This document shows positions 49,952 to 62,800 of a stretch of DNA of 64,000 nt, in pieces. The DNA comes from Trichomonas vaginalis G3. Lineage: Eukaryota; Parabasalia; Trichomonadida; Trichomonadidae. Below the pieces are notes generated by a model. That model had not been told where the DNA came from. It saw only the letters and a program-made list of their open reading frames with translations, and searched no databases. The DNA is taken from assembly GCF_026262505.1 (NCBI RefSeq), contig NC_067205.1, positions 27,668,556 through 27,732,555 of the forward strand, written 5' to 3'. Position numbers and translations under genes: made by a program. Numbering within the stretch: the stretch's first letter is position 1; the number at the start of each line of letters is the position of its first letter.

Positions 49952-50726
49952 GTTTTGGTTGAAAGAATACGGTGGAGCCAAAAGTGGCTCGACCTCAAAA
50001 CAAGCATTTTATGAGCTTACTAAGGGTGTTATGAATGAATTCAAAGGTATTTACATACATCCTGACCTCGTTCATTTTGTTGCTGAATTCAGCAAAAATA
50101 AAGTTTATGTTAGAATGTTAGATCTAACACGTTTTCTAACACGTTTTCTAACATGGTCTAAAACTCTCGAAAATCATGAAATTTACACCAAAAATAAAGT
50201 TTATGTTAGCATGTTAGATCTAACACGTTTTCTAACACGTTTTCTAACCTCTTGAATTTTCATGACTTCTTCGTAAATGTTTTTGTCAAGACTTCTTCGT
50301 AATGAGTGTAAAGGACCCAAAAATAAAGTTTATGTTAGCATGTTAGATCTAACACGTTTTCTAACACGTTTTCTAACCTCTTGAATTTTCATGACTTCTT
50401 CGTAAATGTTTTGTCAAGACTTCTTCGTAATGAGTGTAAAGGACCCAAAAATAAAGTTTATGTTAGAATGTTAGATCTCACCTGTTTTTTCACCTCTTTT
50501 CTAACCTCTTGAATTTGTCAAGACTTCTTCGTAAATGTTTTGTCAAGACTTCTTCGTAAATGTTTTGTCATGACTTCTTCGTAAATGTTTTGTCATGACT
50601 TCTTCGTAAATGTTTTTTCACCTCTTTTTTCACCCTCTTGAATTTTCATGAATTTCCTTAAGACAGAAAAAATAACGTTAGTTTTATTTTTTTTTCTAAC
50701 TTTTTATCTTGTAGGTAAGAACAGAA

Positions 50727-50992
50727 ATGTCAGTCGAAGCAAAACATTCACTAACAAATCTAATGGCGAAACATTCACAAAAGGCACTTATAACGGTATT
50801 GAAGTCTTACGTAGAGACAAGGATGGTTACATTAATGCAACAAATATGTGTCAGCAGTTTAGGAAAGACTTTAGAAAGTTGTTGGAAAATAAGTCCTGGG
50901 AAGAGTATTATAAGGCATTTTGTGAAGAATATAGCAACCGCCGGAATTCCGACGGTTGCTTTTTATACAAAATTCATGCAGGAAATTCTTGA
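50727..50992 (+). pseudogene. Short KilA-N frame, array copy 4, broken
   Basis: Same segment as copy 1 with about one break. Leader, palindrome (about 50935-50960) and downstream hairpin are intact. Confidence 0.55.
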
Positions 50993-52476
50993 GTTTTGGT
51001 TGAAAGAATACGGTGGAGCCAAAAGTGGCTCGACCTCAAAACAAGCATTTTATGAGCTTACTAAGGGTGTTATGAATGAATTCAAAGGTATTTACATACA
51101 TCCTGACCTCGTTCATTTTGTTGCTGAATTCAGCAAAAATAAAGTTTATGTTAGAATGTTAGATCTAACACGTTTTCTAACACGTTTTCTAACATGGTCT
51201 AAAACTCTCGAAAATCATGAAATTTACACCAAAAATAAAGTTTATGTTAGCATGTTAGATCTAACACGTTTTCTAACACGTTTTCTAACCTCTTGAATTT
51301 TCATGACTTCTTCGTAAATGTTTTGTCAAGACTTCTTTGTAATGAGTGTAAAGGACCCAAAAATAAAGTTTATGTTAGCATGTTAGATCTAACACGTTTT
51401 CTAACACGTTTTCTAACCTCTTGAATTTTCATGACTTCTTCGTAAATGTTTTGTCAAGACTTCTTCGTAATGAGTGTAAAGGACCCAAAAATAAAGTTTA
51501 TGTTAGAATGTTAGATCTCACCTGTTTTTTCACCTCTTTTCTAACCTCTTGAATTTTCATGACTTCTTCGTAAATGTTTTGTCAAGACTTCTTCGTAATG
51601 AGTGTAAAGGACCCAAAAATAAAGTTTATGTTAGAATGTTAGATCTAACACGTTTTCTAACACGTTTTCTAACCTCATTTCTACCCTCTTGAATTTGTCA
51701 TGACTTCTTCGTAAATGTTTTGTCAAGACTTCATCGTAATGAGTGTAAAGGACCCAAAAATAATGTTTAGGTGAAGAGGTGAGATCTCACCTCTTTTTTC
51801 ACCTCTTTTTTCACCTCATGAATTTCCTTAAGATAGAAAAAATAAAGTTAGTTTTATTTTTTTATTTTGTATGTAAAGATATGATTTCAGGGATTTTTTT
51901 GACGAAGTGCCAATCTTCACTTCGTCAAAAAATAACAGTTATCTAATGAAAAAGTGTCATTTTTTTGTATTTGACGAGAATGTCGGGTAGATGGTTAGAT
52001 CTAACACGTTTTCTAACACGTTTTCTAACCTCATGAATTTTCATGAATTTCCTTAAGATAGAAAAAATAAAGTTAGTTTTATTTTGTATTTTTTTGTATA
52101 AAAGATATGATTTCAGGGATTTTTTTGACGAAGTGTCAATCTTCACTTCGTCAAAAAATAACAGTTATCTAATGAAAAAGTGTCATTTTTTTGTATTTGA
52201 CGAGAATGTCGGGTAGATGGTTAGATCTAACCTCATTTCTAACCTCATTTCTACCCTCTTGAATTTGTCAAGACTTCTTCGTAAATGTTTTGTCAAGACT
52301 TCTTCGTAAATGTTTTGTCATGACTTCTTCGTAAATGTTTTGTCATGACTTCTTCGTAAATGTTTTTTCACCTCTTTTTTCACCCTCTTGAATTTTCATG
52401 AATTTCCTTAAGACAGAAAAAATAACGTTAGTTTTATTTTTTTTTCTAACTTTTTATCTTGTAGGTAAGAACAGAA

Positions 52477-52743
52477 ATGTCAGTCGAAGCAAAAACATTC
52501 ACTAACAAATCTAATGGCGAAACATTCACAAAAGGCACTTATAACGGTATTGAAGTCTTACGTAGAGACAAGGATGGTTACATTAATGCAACAAATATGT
52601 GTCAGCAGTTTAGGAAAGACTTTAGAAAGTTGTTGGAAAATAAGTCCTGGGAAGAGTATTATAAGGCATTTTGTGAAGAATATAGCAACCGCCGGAATTC
52701 CGACGGTTGCTTTTTATACAAAATTCATGCAGGAAATTCTTGA
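52477..52743 (+). CDS. Short KilA-N frame, array copy 5, 88 aa
   Basis: Same as copy 1. The following unit is one 128-base satellite unit shorter than the others, giving the 1,623-base spacing. Confidence 0.55.
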   Translation: MSVEAKTFTNKSNGETFTKGTYNGIEVLRRDKDGYINATNMCQQFRKDFRKLLENKSWEEYYKAFCEEYSNRRNSDGCFLYKIHAGNS

Positions 52744-54099
52744 GTTTTGGTTGAAAGAATACGGTGGAGCCAAAAGTGGCTCGACCTCAAAACAAGCATT
52801 TTATGAGCTTACTAAGGGTGTTATGAATGAATTCAAAGGTATTTACATACATCCTGACCTCGTTCATTTTGTTGCTGAATTCAGCAAAAATAAAGTTTAT
52901 GTTAGAATGTTAGATCTAACACGTTTTCTAACACGTTTTCTAACATGGTCTAAAACTCTCGAAAATCATGAAATTTACACCAAAAATAAAGTTTATGTTA
53001 GCATGTTAGATCTAACACGTTTTCTAACACGTTTTCTAACCTCTTGAATTTTCATGACTTCTTCGTAAATGTTTTGTCAAGACTTCTTCGTAATGAGTGT
53101 AAAGGACCCAAAAATAAAGTTTATGTTAGAATGTTAGATCTCACCTGTTTTTTCACCTCTTTTCTAACCTCTTGAATTTTCATGACTTCTTCGTAAATGT
53201 TTTGTCAAGACTTCTTCGTAATGAGTGTAAAGGACCCAAAAATAAAGTTTATGTTAGAATGTTAGATCTAACACGTTTTCTAACACGTTTTCTAACCTCA
53301 TTTCTACCCTCTTGAATTTGTCATGACTTCTTCGTAAATGTTTTGTCAAGACTTCATCGTAATGAGTGTAAAGGACCCAAAAATAATGTTTAGGTGAAGA
53401 GGTGAGATCTCACCTCTTTTTTCACCTCTTTTTTCACCTCATGAATTTCCTTAAGATAGAAAAAATAAAGTTAGTTTTATTTTTTTATTTTGTATGTAAA
53501 GATATGATTTCAGGGATTTTTTTGACGAAGTGCCAATCTTCACTTCGTCAAAAAATAACAGTTATCTAATGAAAAAGTGTCATTTTTTTGTATTTGACGA
53601 GAATGTCGGGTAGATGGTTAGATCTAACACGTTTTCTAACACGTTTTCTAACCTCATGAATTTTCATGAATTTCCTTAAGATAGAAAAATAAAGTTAGTT
53701 TTATTTTGTATTTTTTTGTATAAAAGATATGATTTCAGGGATTTTTTTGACGAAGTGTCAATCTTCACTTCGTCAAAAAATAACAGTTATCTAATGAAAA
53801 AGTGTCATTTTTTGTATTTGACGAGAATGTCGGGTAGATGGTTAGATCTAACCTCATTTCTAACCTCATTTTCTACCCTCTTGAATTTGTCAAGACTTCT
53901 TCGTAAATGTTTTGTCAAGACTTCTTCGTAAATGTTTTGTCATGACTTCTTCGTAAATGTTTTTGTCATGACTTCTTCGTAAATGTTTTTTCACCTCTTT
54001 TTTCAACCCTCTTGAATTTTCATGAATTTCCTTAAGACAGAAAAAATAACGTTAGTTTTATTTTTTTTCTAACTTTTTATCTTGTAGGTAAGAACAGAA

Positions 54100-54366
54100 A
54101 TGTCAGTCGAAGCAAAAACATTCACTAACAAATCTAATGGCGAAACATTCACAAAGGCACTTATAACGGTATTGAAGTCTTACGTAGAGACAAGGATGGT
54201 TACATTAATGCAACAAATATGTGTCAGCAGTTTAGGAAAGACTTTAGAAAGTTGTTGGGAAAATAAGTCCTGGAAGAGTATTATAAGGCATTTTGTGAAG
54301 AATATAGCAACCGCCGGAATTCCGACGGTTGCTTTTTATACAAAATTCATGCAGGAAATTCTTGAG
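54100..54366 (+). pseudogene. Short KilA-N frame, array copy 6, low-quality region
   Basis: Same segment as copy 1 but with several single-base differences, as is the sequence around it from about 53.6 kb. These look like sequencing noise more than decay. Confidence 0.5.
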
Positions 54367-55397
54367 TTTTGGTTGAAAGAATACGGTGGAGCCAAAAGTG
54401 GCTCGACCTCAAAAAACAAGCATTTTATGAGCTTACTAAGGGTGTTATGAATGAATTCAAAGGTTATTTACATACATCCTGACCTCGTTCATTTTGTTGC
54501 TGAATTCAGCAAAAAATAAAGTTTATGTTAGAATGTTAGATCTAACACGTTTTCTAACACGTTTTCTAACATGGTCTAAAACTCTCGAAAATCATGAAAT
54601 TTACACCAAAAATAAAGTTTATGTTAGCATGTTAGATCTAACACGTTTTCTAACACGTTTCTAACCTCTTGAATTTTCATGACTTCTTCGTAAATGTTTT
54701 GTCAAGACTTCTTCGTAATGAGTGTAAAGGACCCAAAATAAAGTTTATGTTAGCATGTTAGATCTAACACGTTTTCTAACACGTTTTCTAACCTCTTGAA
54801 TTTTCATGACTTCTTCGTAATGTTTTGTCAAGACTTCTTCGTAATGAGTGTAAAGGACCCAAAAATAAAGTTTATGTTAGCATGTTAGATCTAACACGTT
54901 TTCTAACACGTTTTCTAACCTCTTGAATTTTCATGACTTCTTCGTAAATGTTTTGTCAAGACTTCTTCGTAATGAGTGTAAAGGACCCAAAAATAAAGTT
55001 TATGTTAGAATGTTAGATCTCACTGTTTTTTCACCTCTTTTCTAACCTCTTGAATTTTCATGACTTCTTCGTAAATGTTTTGTCAAGACTTCTTCGTAAT
55101 GAGTGTAAAGGACCCAAAAATAAAGTTTATGTTAGAATGTTAGATCTAACACGTTTTCTAACACGTTTTCTAACCTCATTTCTACCCTCTTGAATTTGTC
55201 ATGACTTCTTCGTAAATGTTTTGTCAAGACTTCATCGTAATGAGTGTAAAGGACCCAAAAATAATGTTTAGGTGAAGAGGTGAGATCTCACCTGTTTTTT
55301 CACCTCTTTTTCACCTCTTGAATTTGTCATGAATTTTCCCGAAATAAAAAATAAAGTTAGTTTTATTTTTTTTATTTTTTTATTTTGTATAAAAGAT

Positions 55398-56144
55398 ATG
55401 ATTTCAACAATCGGCACAACAACAATTCAAACAACAGCACCAAACTCGTTAGTCATGAATCCAACATCTATGTTAGTAGAGATGAAAAGCTTCATTCCTT
55501 CTTCATATACTTTTGAAACAGAAATCCAGAAGATAAAGCAAGAACTTTTAACATGTAATTTAGACTGTAGTGCGAAAGATGACAACAATGAACAGTATCT
55601 TTATGAAATGGAGGACCTCATCGACCATTTACCCAAACTACCTGAAATCCAACAACAAAAACTCACTATTCCTGAATTCGATGAAATAGAAGTGAAACCA
55701 ACTGACTCAGTAGAAATAAAGAAGTTCATACGAAAGGTAAACTATGAGTTTCTAGGATTTCATTGCAACCATAAGGTTATGGACAAAGATTGCGACATGG
55801 TATATAAGAACATCTCTGACATATATAAATCTGAAGAATTTAAGACCTACGACAACTTTGTTTCGTTAGTTGCTGAATGTGTTTGGGAAATAAGAGATAA
55901 AGATAGAAGAGGCAAAGTATGGAACAAACAAATAAGACCCGCTATGTTTGAGATGAAGAGAGCAATTGACGCTTTAGTTGTTTTAGCTGGTTTTATTTCA
56001 ATGTATAACGCAAAAATGAACCCGCAATGTTCTAAATGTAAAGCAGCAATGAGGAAATATAACTACTCCGTCAAAGAGATAGAACGTATGAAAGAACGAC
56101 TATGCAGATTTAAAGAAAGAAGCAGAAAAACCAGCAGAAAATAA
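55398..56144 (+). CDS. Unknown protein, 248 aa, at the array's end
   Basis: ATG 55398 lies after TATTTTGTATAAAAGATATG. An in-frame ATG at 55329 would add 23 residues but lies in the leader. It begins MISTIGTTTIQTTAPNSLVM. The centre is acidic and helical (EIKKFIRKVNYEFLGFHCNH). A CSKCKAAMRKYNYSV patch near residue 215 with other Cys/His (CNHKVMDKDC) could bind zinc. The C-terminus is basic (RLCRFKERSRKTSRK). The array's mini-frames copy its leader and first three codons. No family is recognised. It is followed one base later by the next start codon. Confidence 0.65.
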   Translation: MISTIGTTTIQTTAPNSLVMNPTSMLVEMKSFIPSSYTFETEIQKIKQELLTCNLDCSAKDDNNEQYLYEMEDLIDHLPKLPEIQQQKLTIPEFDEIEVKPTDSVEIKKFIRKVNYEFLGFHCNHKVMDKDCDMVYKNISDIYKSEEFKTYDNFVSLVAECVWEIRDKDRRGKVWNKQIRPAMFEMKRAIDALVVLAGFISMYNAKMNPQCSKCKAAMRKYNYSVKEIERMKERLCRFKERSRKTSRK

Positions 56145-56145
56145 A

Positions 56146-56337
56146 ATGGACATGTTAGAATTTCTGAACAAAAACTATCCAACAGCAGAAGATTTCCTTC
56201 TATCTGACGTCAAGAAGAAATATAAAGAAACCTTCGGTATCGTTAAAACATTCGATGTACTAAAAGAAGAAATAGAGGCTACAAAACTGTTTAGAGTCAT
56301 GAACCATCGCAACATATACCATGTAAAACGCTTGTGA
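56146..56337 (+). CDS. Small protein, 63 aa, coupled to the 248-aa gene
   Basis: ATG 56146 is separated by one base from the preceding stop (TAAAATG). It begins MDMLEFLNKNYPTAEDFLLS and ends with a basic tail (NHRNIYHVKRL). It is helical and acidic to basic. Such tight coupling is virus-like. Function unknown. Confidence 0.5.
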   Translation: MDMLEFLNKNYPTAEDFLLSDVKKKYKETFGIVKTFDVLKEEIEATKLFRVMNHRNIYHVKRL

Positions 56338-56878
56338 AAAAAAGAGGTGAGAAAACAGGTGAGAAAACAGGTGAGATCTAACATGCTAACATAAACTTTA
56401 TTTTTGCTGAATTCCGTATGAAAATTCATGAGTTTTGTGTGTTTTAGACCATGTTAGAAAAGAGGTTAGAAAACGTGTTAGATCTAACATGCTAACATAA
56501 AATATATTTTTGGTCATTTACAATGAAGTCTTGACAAAACATGGAATCTCTTCCCTCGGAAAACCGAGAGAAGCAATCATATGACAAAGTCTTGACAAAA
56601 CATTTAAGTTCGATGAAGTCTTGAAATTTTATGAGTTTTGTATGTTTTAGACCATGTTAGAAAACAGGTGAGAAAACGTGTTAGATCTAACATGCTAACA
56701 TAAAATATATTTTTGCTGAAAAAATGACCAAATTTCATGAGTTTGTTGTGTATTTAGACCATGTATAGAAAACAGGTGAGAAAACGTGTTAGATCTAACA
56801 TGCTAACATAAAATATATTTTTGCTGAAAAATGACCAAATTTCATGAGTTTTGTGTGTTTTAGACCATGTTAGAAAAT
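56338..56878 (-). repeat. Inverted-orientation satellite block
   Basis: The same satellite words as upstream but reverse-complemented (AGGTGAGAAAACAGGTGAGA, TCTAACATGCTAACATAAA), four AGATCT centres, flanking the two genes at 55.4-56.3 kb on their far side. At about 56878 orientation flips back abruptly. Confidence 0.75.
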
Positions 56879-59800
56879 TTTTCAGACTTCTTCGTAAATG
56901 TTTTGTCAAGACTTCTTCGGTAATGGTGTAAAGACCCAAAAATAAAGTTTCATGTATAGATAATGTTATATCTACACCTTTTCATTTTCAACCTCTTTCT
57001 AACTCTTGGATTTTCATGATTCTTCGTTAAATGTTTTTGTCAAGCTATCTTCGTTAAGAGTGGTAAAGACCCAAAATTAATGTTTAGGTTAGAAGTGTTA
57101 GATACTTTTCACACGTTTTAAACTCTTTTACATTTCAGACTCTCAAGTTTTCGTCATTATGTACAAAATATTAGTAAAAGATGTAGTCCACTCTTCCAAC
57201 TTTTCAAGCCATGATTTAAGATAGAAGTAGTTTTTATTTTTTTATTGTTTATGTAAAGATATGATTTCAGGGAAATTTTGACAGGCAAATCTTCACTTCG
57301 TCCAAAAATAACAGTTATCTAAGAAAAAGTGTCATTTTTTTGTATTGACGAGAATGTAGGGTAGATGGTTAGATCTAACCGTTTTCTAACACGTTTTTCT
57401 AAAACCTTCATGATAAATTCTTCATGAATTTCCTTAGATAGAAAAAATAAAGTTAATTTATTTTGGTATTTTTTTGTATAAAAGATTGATTTCAGGGATT
57501 TTTTTGACGAAGATGTCATCTCACTTCGTCACAAAAAATACAGTTATGCTAATGAAAAACTGTCATTTTAGTATTTGACGAAGTGGGGTAGATGGTTAGA
57601 ATCTAACCTCTTATCGTAACCTTCATTTCTACGCTCTGAATTTGTCAAGGATTCTTCGTAAATGTTTTTGTCAAGACTTCTTCGATATGTTTTGTCAATG
57701 ACTTCTTCGTAATGTTGATTCATGGACTTTTGCGTAACATGTTTTATTCACGCTCTTTCTTCACCGCTCATTTGATTTTCATGGAATTTCCTTTAAGAAC
57801 AGAAAAATAACGTTAGTCTTTATTTTTTTTTCATAATTTTTATCTTGTAGGTAAGAACAGAAGTGTCAGTCGAAGCAAAAACTTCACATAACCAAATTCT
57901 AATGGATCGAAACATTCACAAAAGGCACTCTATAACGGTATTGAAGTCTTACGATAGAGCAAGGATGGTTACATTAATGCAACAATATATGTGTCAGCAG
58001 TTTAGGAAGACTTTAGAAGTTGTTGGAAATAAGTCCTGGGAACAGTATTATAAGGCATTTTGTGAGAGATATAGCAACCGCCGAATTCCGTACGGGTTGC
58101 TTTTTTATACAAATTCATGCGGAAACTTTCTTGAGTTTTGGTTGAAAAGAATACGGTGGAGGCCAAAAAGGCTCACGACCTCAGAACCAAGACATTTTAT
58201 GCAGCTTACTAAGGGTGATTATGAATGATAAAGGTTTACATTCATGACTCGTTCAATTTTGTTGCTGAATTCAGCAAAAATAAAGTTCTATGTTTAGAAA
58301 TATGTATAGATCTAACAAACGTTTTCTATACGACGTTTTCTAACATGTGGTCTAAAACTCTGGAAAATCATGAAATTTACACCAAAAATAAAGTTTATGT
58401 AGGCATGTATTCTAAACACGTTTTCTAAACACACGTTTTACTAACTCTTTGATTTTCATGACTTCTTCGTAAATGTTTGTCAAGAACTTCTTCCGTATGA
58501 GTGTAAAGACCAAAAATAAGTTTATGTTCTAATGTAATAGATCTAACACAGTTTTCTTAACACGTTTTCTAACCTCTTGAATTTTATACTTTCTTCGTAA
58601 TGGTTTGTTCAAGACTTCTTTCGTAATTGAGTGAAGACGCAAAATAAAGTTTATGTTAGAATGTTAGATCTCACCTGTTTTTTTACATCTTTTCTAACCT
58701 CATTGAATTTGTCAAGATTTCTTCGTAAATGTTTTGTCCAGACCTTCTTCGTAAATGTTTTGTCATGACTTCTTTCGTAAATGTCTTTGTCACTGACTTT
58801 CGTAAATGTTTTTTCCACGCTCTTTTTTCACCCTCTCTGAATTTTTCATGAATGTTCCTTAGAGAACAGAAAAAATACGTTAGGTTTATTTTGTTTTTCT
58901 AAAACTTTTATCTTGTAGCGTTAAGAACAGAGAATGTTCAGTCCGAAGCAAAAAACATTCATAACAAAATCTAATGGGAATCATTCAAAGGCACTTATAA
59001 AGGGGCTCAGCGGTATTTGAAGTCTTACGCTCAGAGACAAGGATGTTAGTTATAATGGCAACAATATGTGTCACATTTAGGAAAGACTTGTAGAAAGTTG
59101 TTGAAATAAGTCCTGGGAAGAGTATTAATAAGCATTTTGTGAAGATATAGAACCAGCGCGGAATTTCCGACGGTTGCTTTGTTATACAAAAATTTCATGC
59201 AGGAAATTCTTGAGTTTTGGTTGAAAGAATACGGTGGAGCCAAAAAGTGGCTCACATGCAAACAAGCATTTTATGAGCTTACTAAGGGTGTTTATGAATG
59301 AATTCGAAATGGTATTTACATAACATCCTGAAACCTCGTTCATTTTGTTTGCTGAATTCAGCAAATAAAGTTATACTGTTAGACTGTTAGATCTACACGT
59401 TTTACTAACACGTTTTTCTAACATCGAGTCTAAAACTCTCCGAACATCCAATCTCATGAAATTAGACCAAAAATAAAGTTATGTTGCATGTTAATCTAAC
59501 TCTTTCTATAACACGTCATTCTAACCTCAAATTGAATTTTCATGACTTCTTCGTACACATAGTTTTGTCAAGACATCTCTCTCTGTAATCGAGTGTTAAA
59601 GGACAAATAAATTATCGTATCATGTTAGATCTAACCGTTATTCTAACAGTCTTTCTAACTCTTGAATTTTTCATGACTTCTTTCGATAAATGTTTGTCGA
59701 AGACTTTCTTCTAATGAGTGTAAGGAACCCAAAATAAGTTTATGTTAGAATGTTAGATCTCAACCTGTTTTTTCACCTCTTTTTCTAACCCTTTTGAATT

Positions 59801-62800
59801 TTATGACTTCTCTCGTAATGGTTTGTCATCAAGAACTCTCGGTATGAGTGTAAAGGCCAACCAAAAATAAAGTTTATGTTTGAATGTTAGAATCTAACAC
59901 GTTTTTAAGCACAGTTTTTCTAACCTATCTTCTACCTCGTTGAATTTTGATCATGACTTCTATCGTAAATGTTTTGTCTACAGACTTTATGGTAATGAGT
60001 GTAAAGGACCCAAGATAAGTTTAGGCTGAAAGAGGTGAGATGTCACCTCTTTTTTCACGTTTTCTCTTATTTTCACTATGAATTTCCCTTAAGATAGAAA
60101 AATAAGTTAAGTTTTATTTTTTATTTTGTATGGTAAGATTGTTTCAGCGGATTTTTTTGACCGTAGTGCCATCCTTCACTCGTCAAAAAATAACAGTTAT
60201 CGTAATGAAAACGTGTTTCATTTTTATGTATTTGACGAGACATGGTGGGTTAGATGGTTGAATCTACACGTTCCTTACACTTTTACTCAATAACCCTCAT
60301 GAATTTCATGGAATTTCCTTTAAGATAGACAATAATAAAGTTAGCTTTTATTTTGTATTTTTTTGTATCAAAAGATATGTTTCGAGGATTTTTTGGACGA
60401 AGTGTCAATCTTCCACTTCGATCAAAAAATACAGTATCTATGAAAAAGTGTATTTTTTCTGTATTTGACGAGAATGTCGGGTAGATGAGTTAGACTCTAA
60501 CCTCATTTTTAACTCATTTCCTCCTCTTGGAATTTGTCAAGACTTCTTCGTAATTTTTGTCAAGACTTCTTCGTAAATGTTTTGTCATGACTTCTTCGTA
60601 AATGTTTTGGTCGAATGACTTCTTCCGTAAATGTTTTTTACCTCTTTTTTTCAACCCTCTTGAATTTTCAGAATTTTCCTTAGACAGAAAAAAAACGTTA
60701 GTTATTATTTTTTTTCACTTTTTATATATGTTAGGTAAGACTAACAGAAATGTCAGTCGAAGCCAAAAACATTCACTTAACAAATTCTAATGGCGAAACA
60801 TTCACAAAAAGGCACTTAAACGTATTTGAAGTCTTACGTAGAGACAGGATGGTTACATTAATGCACAAATATGTGATCCAGCAGTTTAGCGAAGAGCTTT
60901 AGAAAGTGTTGGAAAATAATCCTGGGAAGAGTATTATAAGGCAATTTTGTGAAGAAGAATATATGCAACGCGCTGCCGTGAATTCGACGGTTGCTTTTTA
61001 TACAAAATTCAGTGCAGGAAAATTCATTGAGTTTTGGTTGAAAAATACGGTGGGAGCCAAAAAGTGCTCGACTCAAAACAAGCATTTTCAGTGAGCTTTA
61101 ACTAAAGGTGTTATGAATGAATTCAAGGTATTTACATACAATCCTGACCGGTCGTTCATTTTTGTTGCTTGAATTCGCAAAATAAAGCTTTATGTTAGAA
61201 TGCGTTAGATCTAACAACGTTTTCTAACACGCTTTTCTAACACTGGTTCTAAACTCTCGAAAATCATGAATTTACACCAAAAGATAAGTTTATGTTAGCA
61301 GTTAGATCTAAACGTTTTCTAACACGATTTCTAACTCTAGAATTATTCATGACTTTCGTAATGTTTTTGTCAGACTTCTTCGTACATGAGTGTAAGGGAG
61401 GACCCAAAAATAAAGTTATATGTTCTAGACATGTAGATCTCACTTTTTTTTCACCTCTTTTCTAACTCCTGATTTCATGACTTCTTCGTAAATGTTTTTG
61501 TCTCAGACTTCTCTATTAATGAGTGTGTAAAGGCACAAAATAAGTTTATGTTAGAATGTTAGATCTAACACGTTTTCTAACACGTTTTACCTCAAACCTC
61601 ATTTCTTGTACCCTCTTGAATTTGTCAGACTTCTTCGTAAACCTGTTTTCGTCAACGACTTCATCGTAATGAGTGTCAAGGCGGCCCAAATCATAATGTT
61701 AGGGTGAAGAGGTGAGATCTTTCACTCTTTTTTTCACTCTTTTTTTACCTCATGAATTTCCTTTAGATAGAAAAAATAAAGTTAGTTTTATTTTCTTATT
61801 TGTATGTAAAGATATGATTTTAGGGATTTTTTTGACACTAGAAGTGCCAAGTCTTCCACTCGTCAAAAAATACAACCAGCATTAATCTAATGAAAAGCGT
61901 GTCCATTTTTTGTATTTGACGAAGAATGTCGGGGTACAGATGGTTAGATCTAACACTTTTCTAACACGTTATCTAAACTCATGAATCTTATCATGAATTT
62001 CCTTAAGATAGAAACAAATAAGTTAGTTTTAATTTTTGTATTTTTTTGCTATAAAAGATCTATGATTTCAGGATTTTTTTGATGAAGTGCTCAATCTTCA
62101 CTCGTTTCAAACAATAACAGTTAATCTAAATGAAAAGTGTCATTTTTTGTATTTGACGAGAATGTCGGCTAGCATGGTTAGATCTACACTCATTTCTACC
62201 TCACTATTCTACCCCTCTTGTGAATTTAGGTCAAGACTCTTCTTCGTTAACTGTTTTGTCAAGCTTCTTCAGTAAATGTTTCATGTTTCGTAAATGTTTT
62301 CTTCATAGAACTGTATCTTCGATGACTTTCTAATGTTTCTCAACCTCTTCTATTTCACCTCTGAATTTTTCAGAATTTCTTAAGACAGAAAAAATATACG
62401 TTAGTTTTTTACTTTTTTTTTTTCTAAACTTTTTATCTTGTAGTAAGAACAGAAATGTCAGATCGAAGCAAAACATTCCACTAAACAAATCTAAATGCGA
62501 AACATTCACAAAGGGCATTATAAACGGTATTAGTCTTAGTAGAGACAGATGGTTACATCTAATGCAACAAATATGTTCAGCAGTTTAGGACAAGACTTTA
62601 GAAAGTTGTTGGGAAAATTAAGTCCTGGAAGAGTATATATAAGGCATTTTGTGAAGAATATAGCAAGCGGCGAGTTCGCCTCGAGGTTGCTTTTTATACA
62701 ATAATTCATCGCGATAAATTCTTGAGTTTTGTTGAAAGTACGGGTGGAGCCAAAAGTGCTCGACCTCAAAACCAAGCATTTTATGAGCTTACGGTAAGGG

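Larger units (their letters stand above)
44512..56878 (+). repeat. Higher-order satellite array with KilA-N frames
   Basis: KilA-N start codons lie at 45583, 46624, 49685, 50727, 52477 and 54100. Allowing for the 1.3-kb mariner, the spacings are about 1,041, 1,753, 1,042, 1,750 and 1,623 bases, so short and long units alternate. Long units also hold two hairpin mini-frames. Between these lie 128-base satellite units (for example 46091-46218 and 46219-46346). Each has an AGATCT-centred palindrome, CTAAC or CTCAC direct repeats, and a 26-base tandem word containing GACTTCTTCGTAAATG. The last 540 bases (56338-56878) run in the opposite orientation. Copies are nearly identical up to about 53.6 kb. 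Confidence 0.88.
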
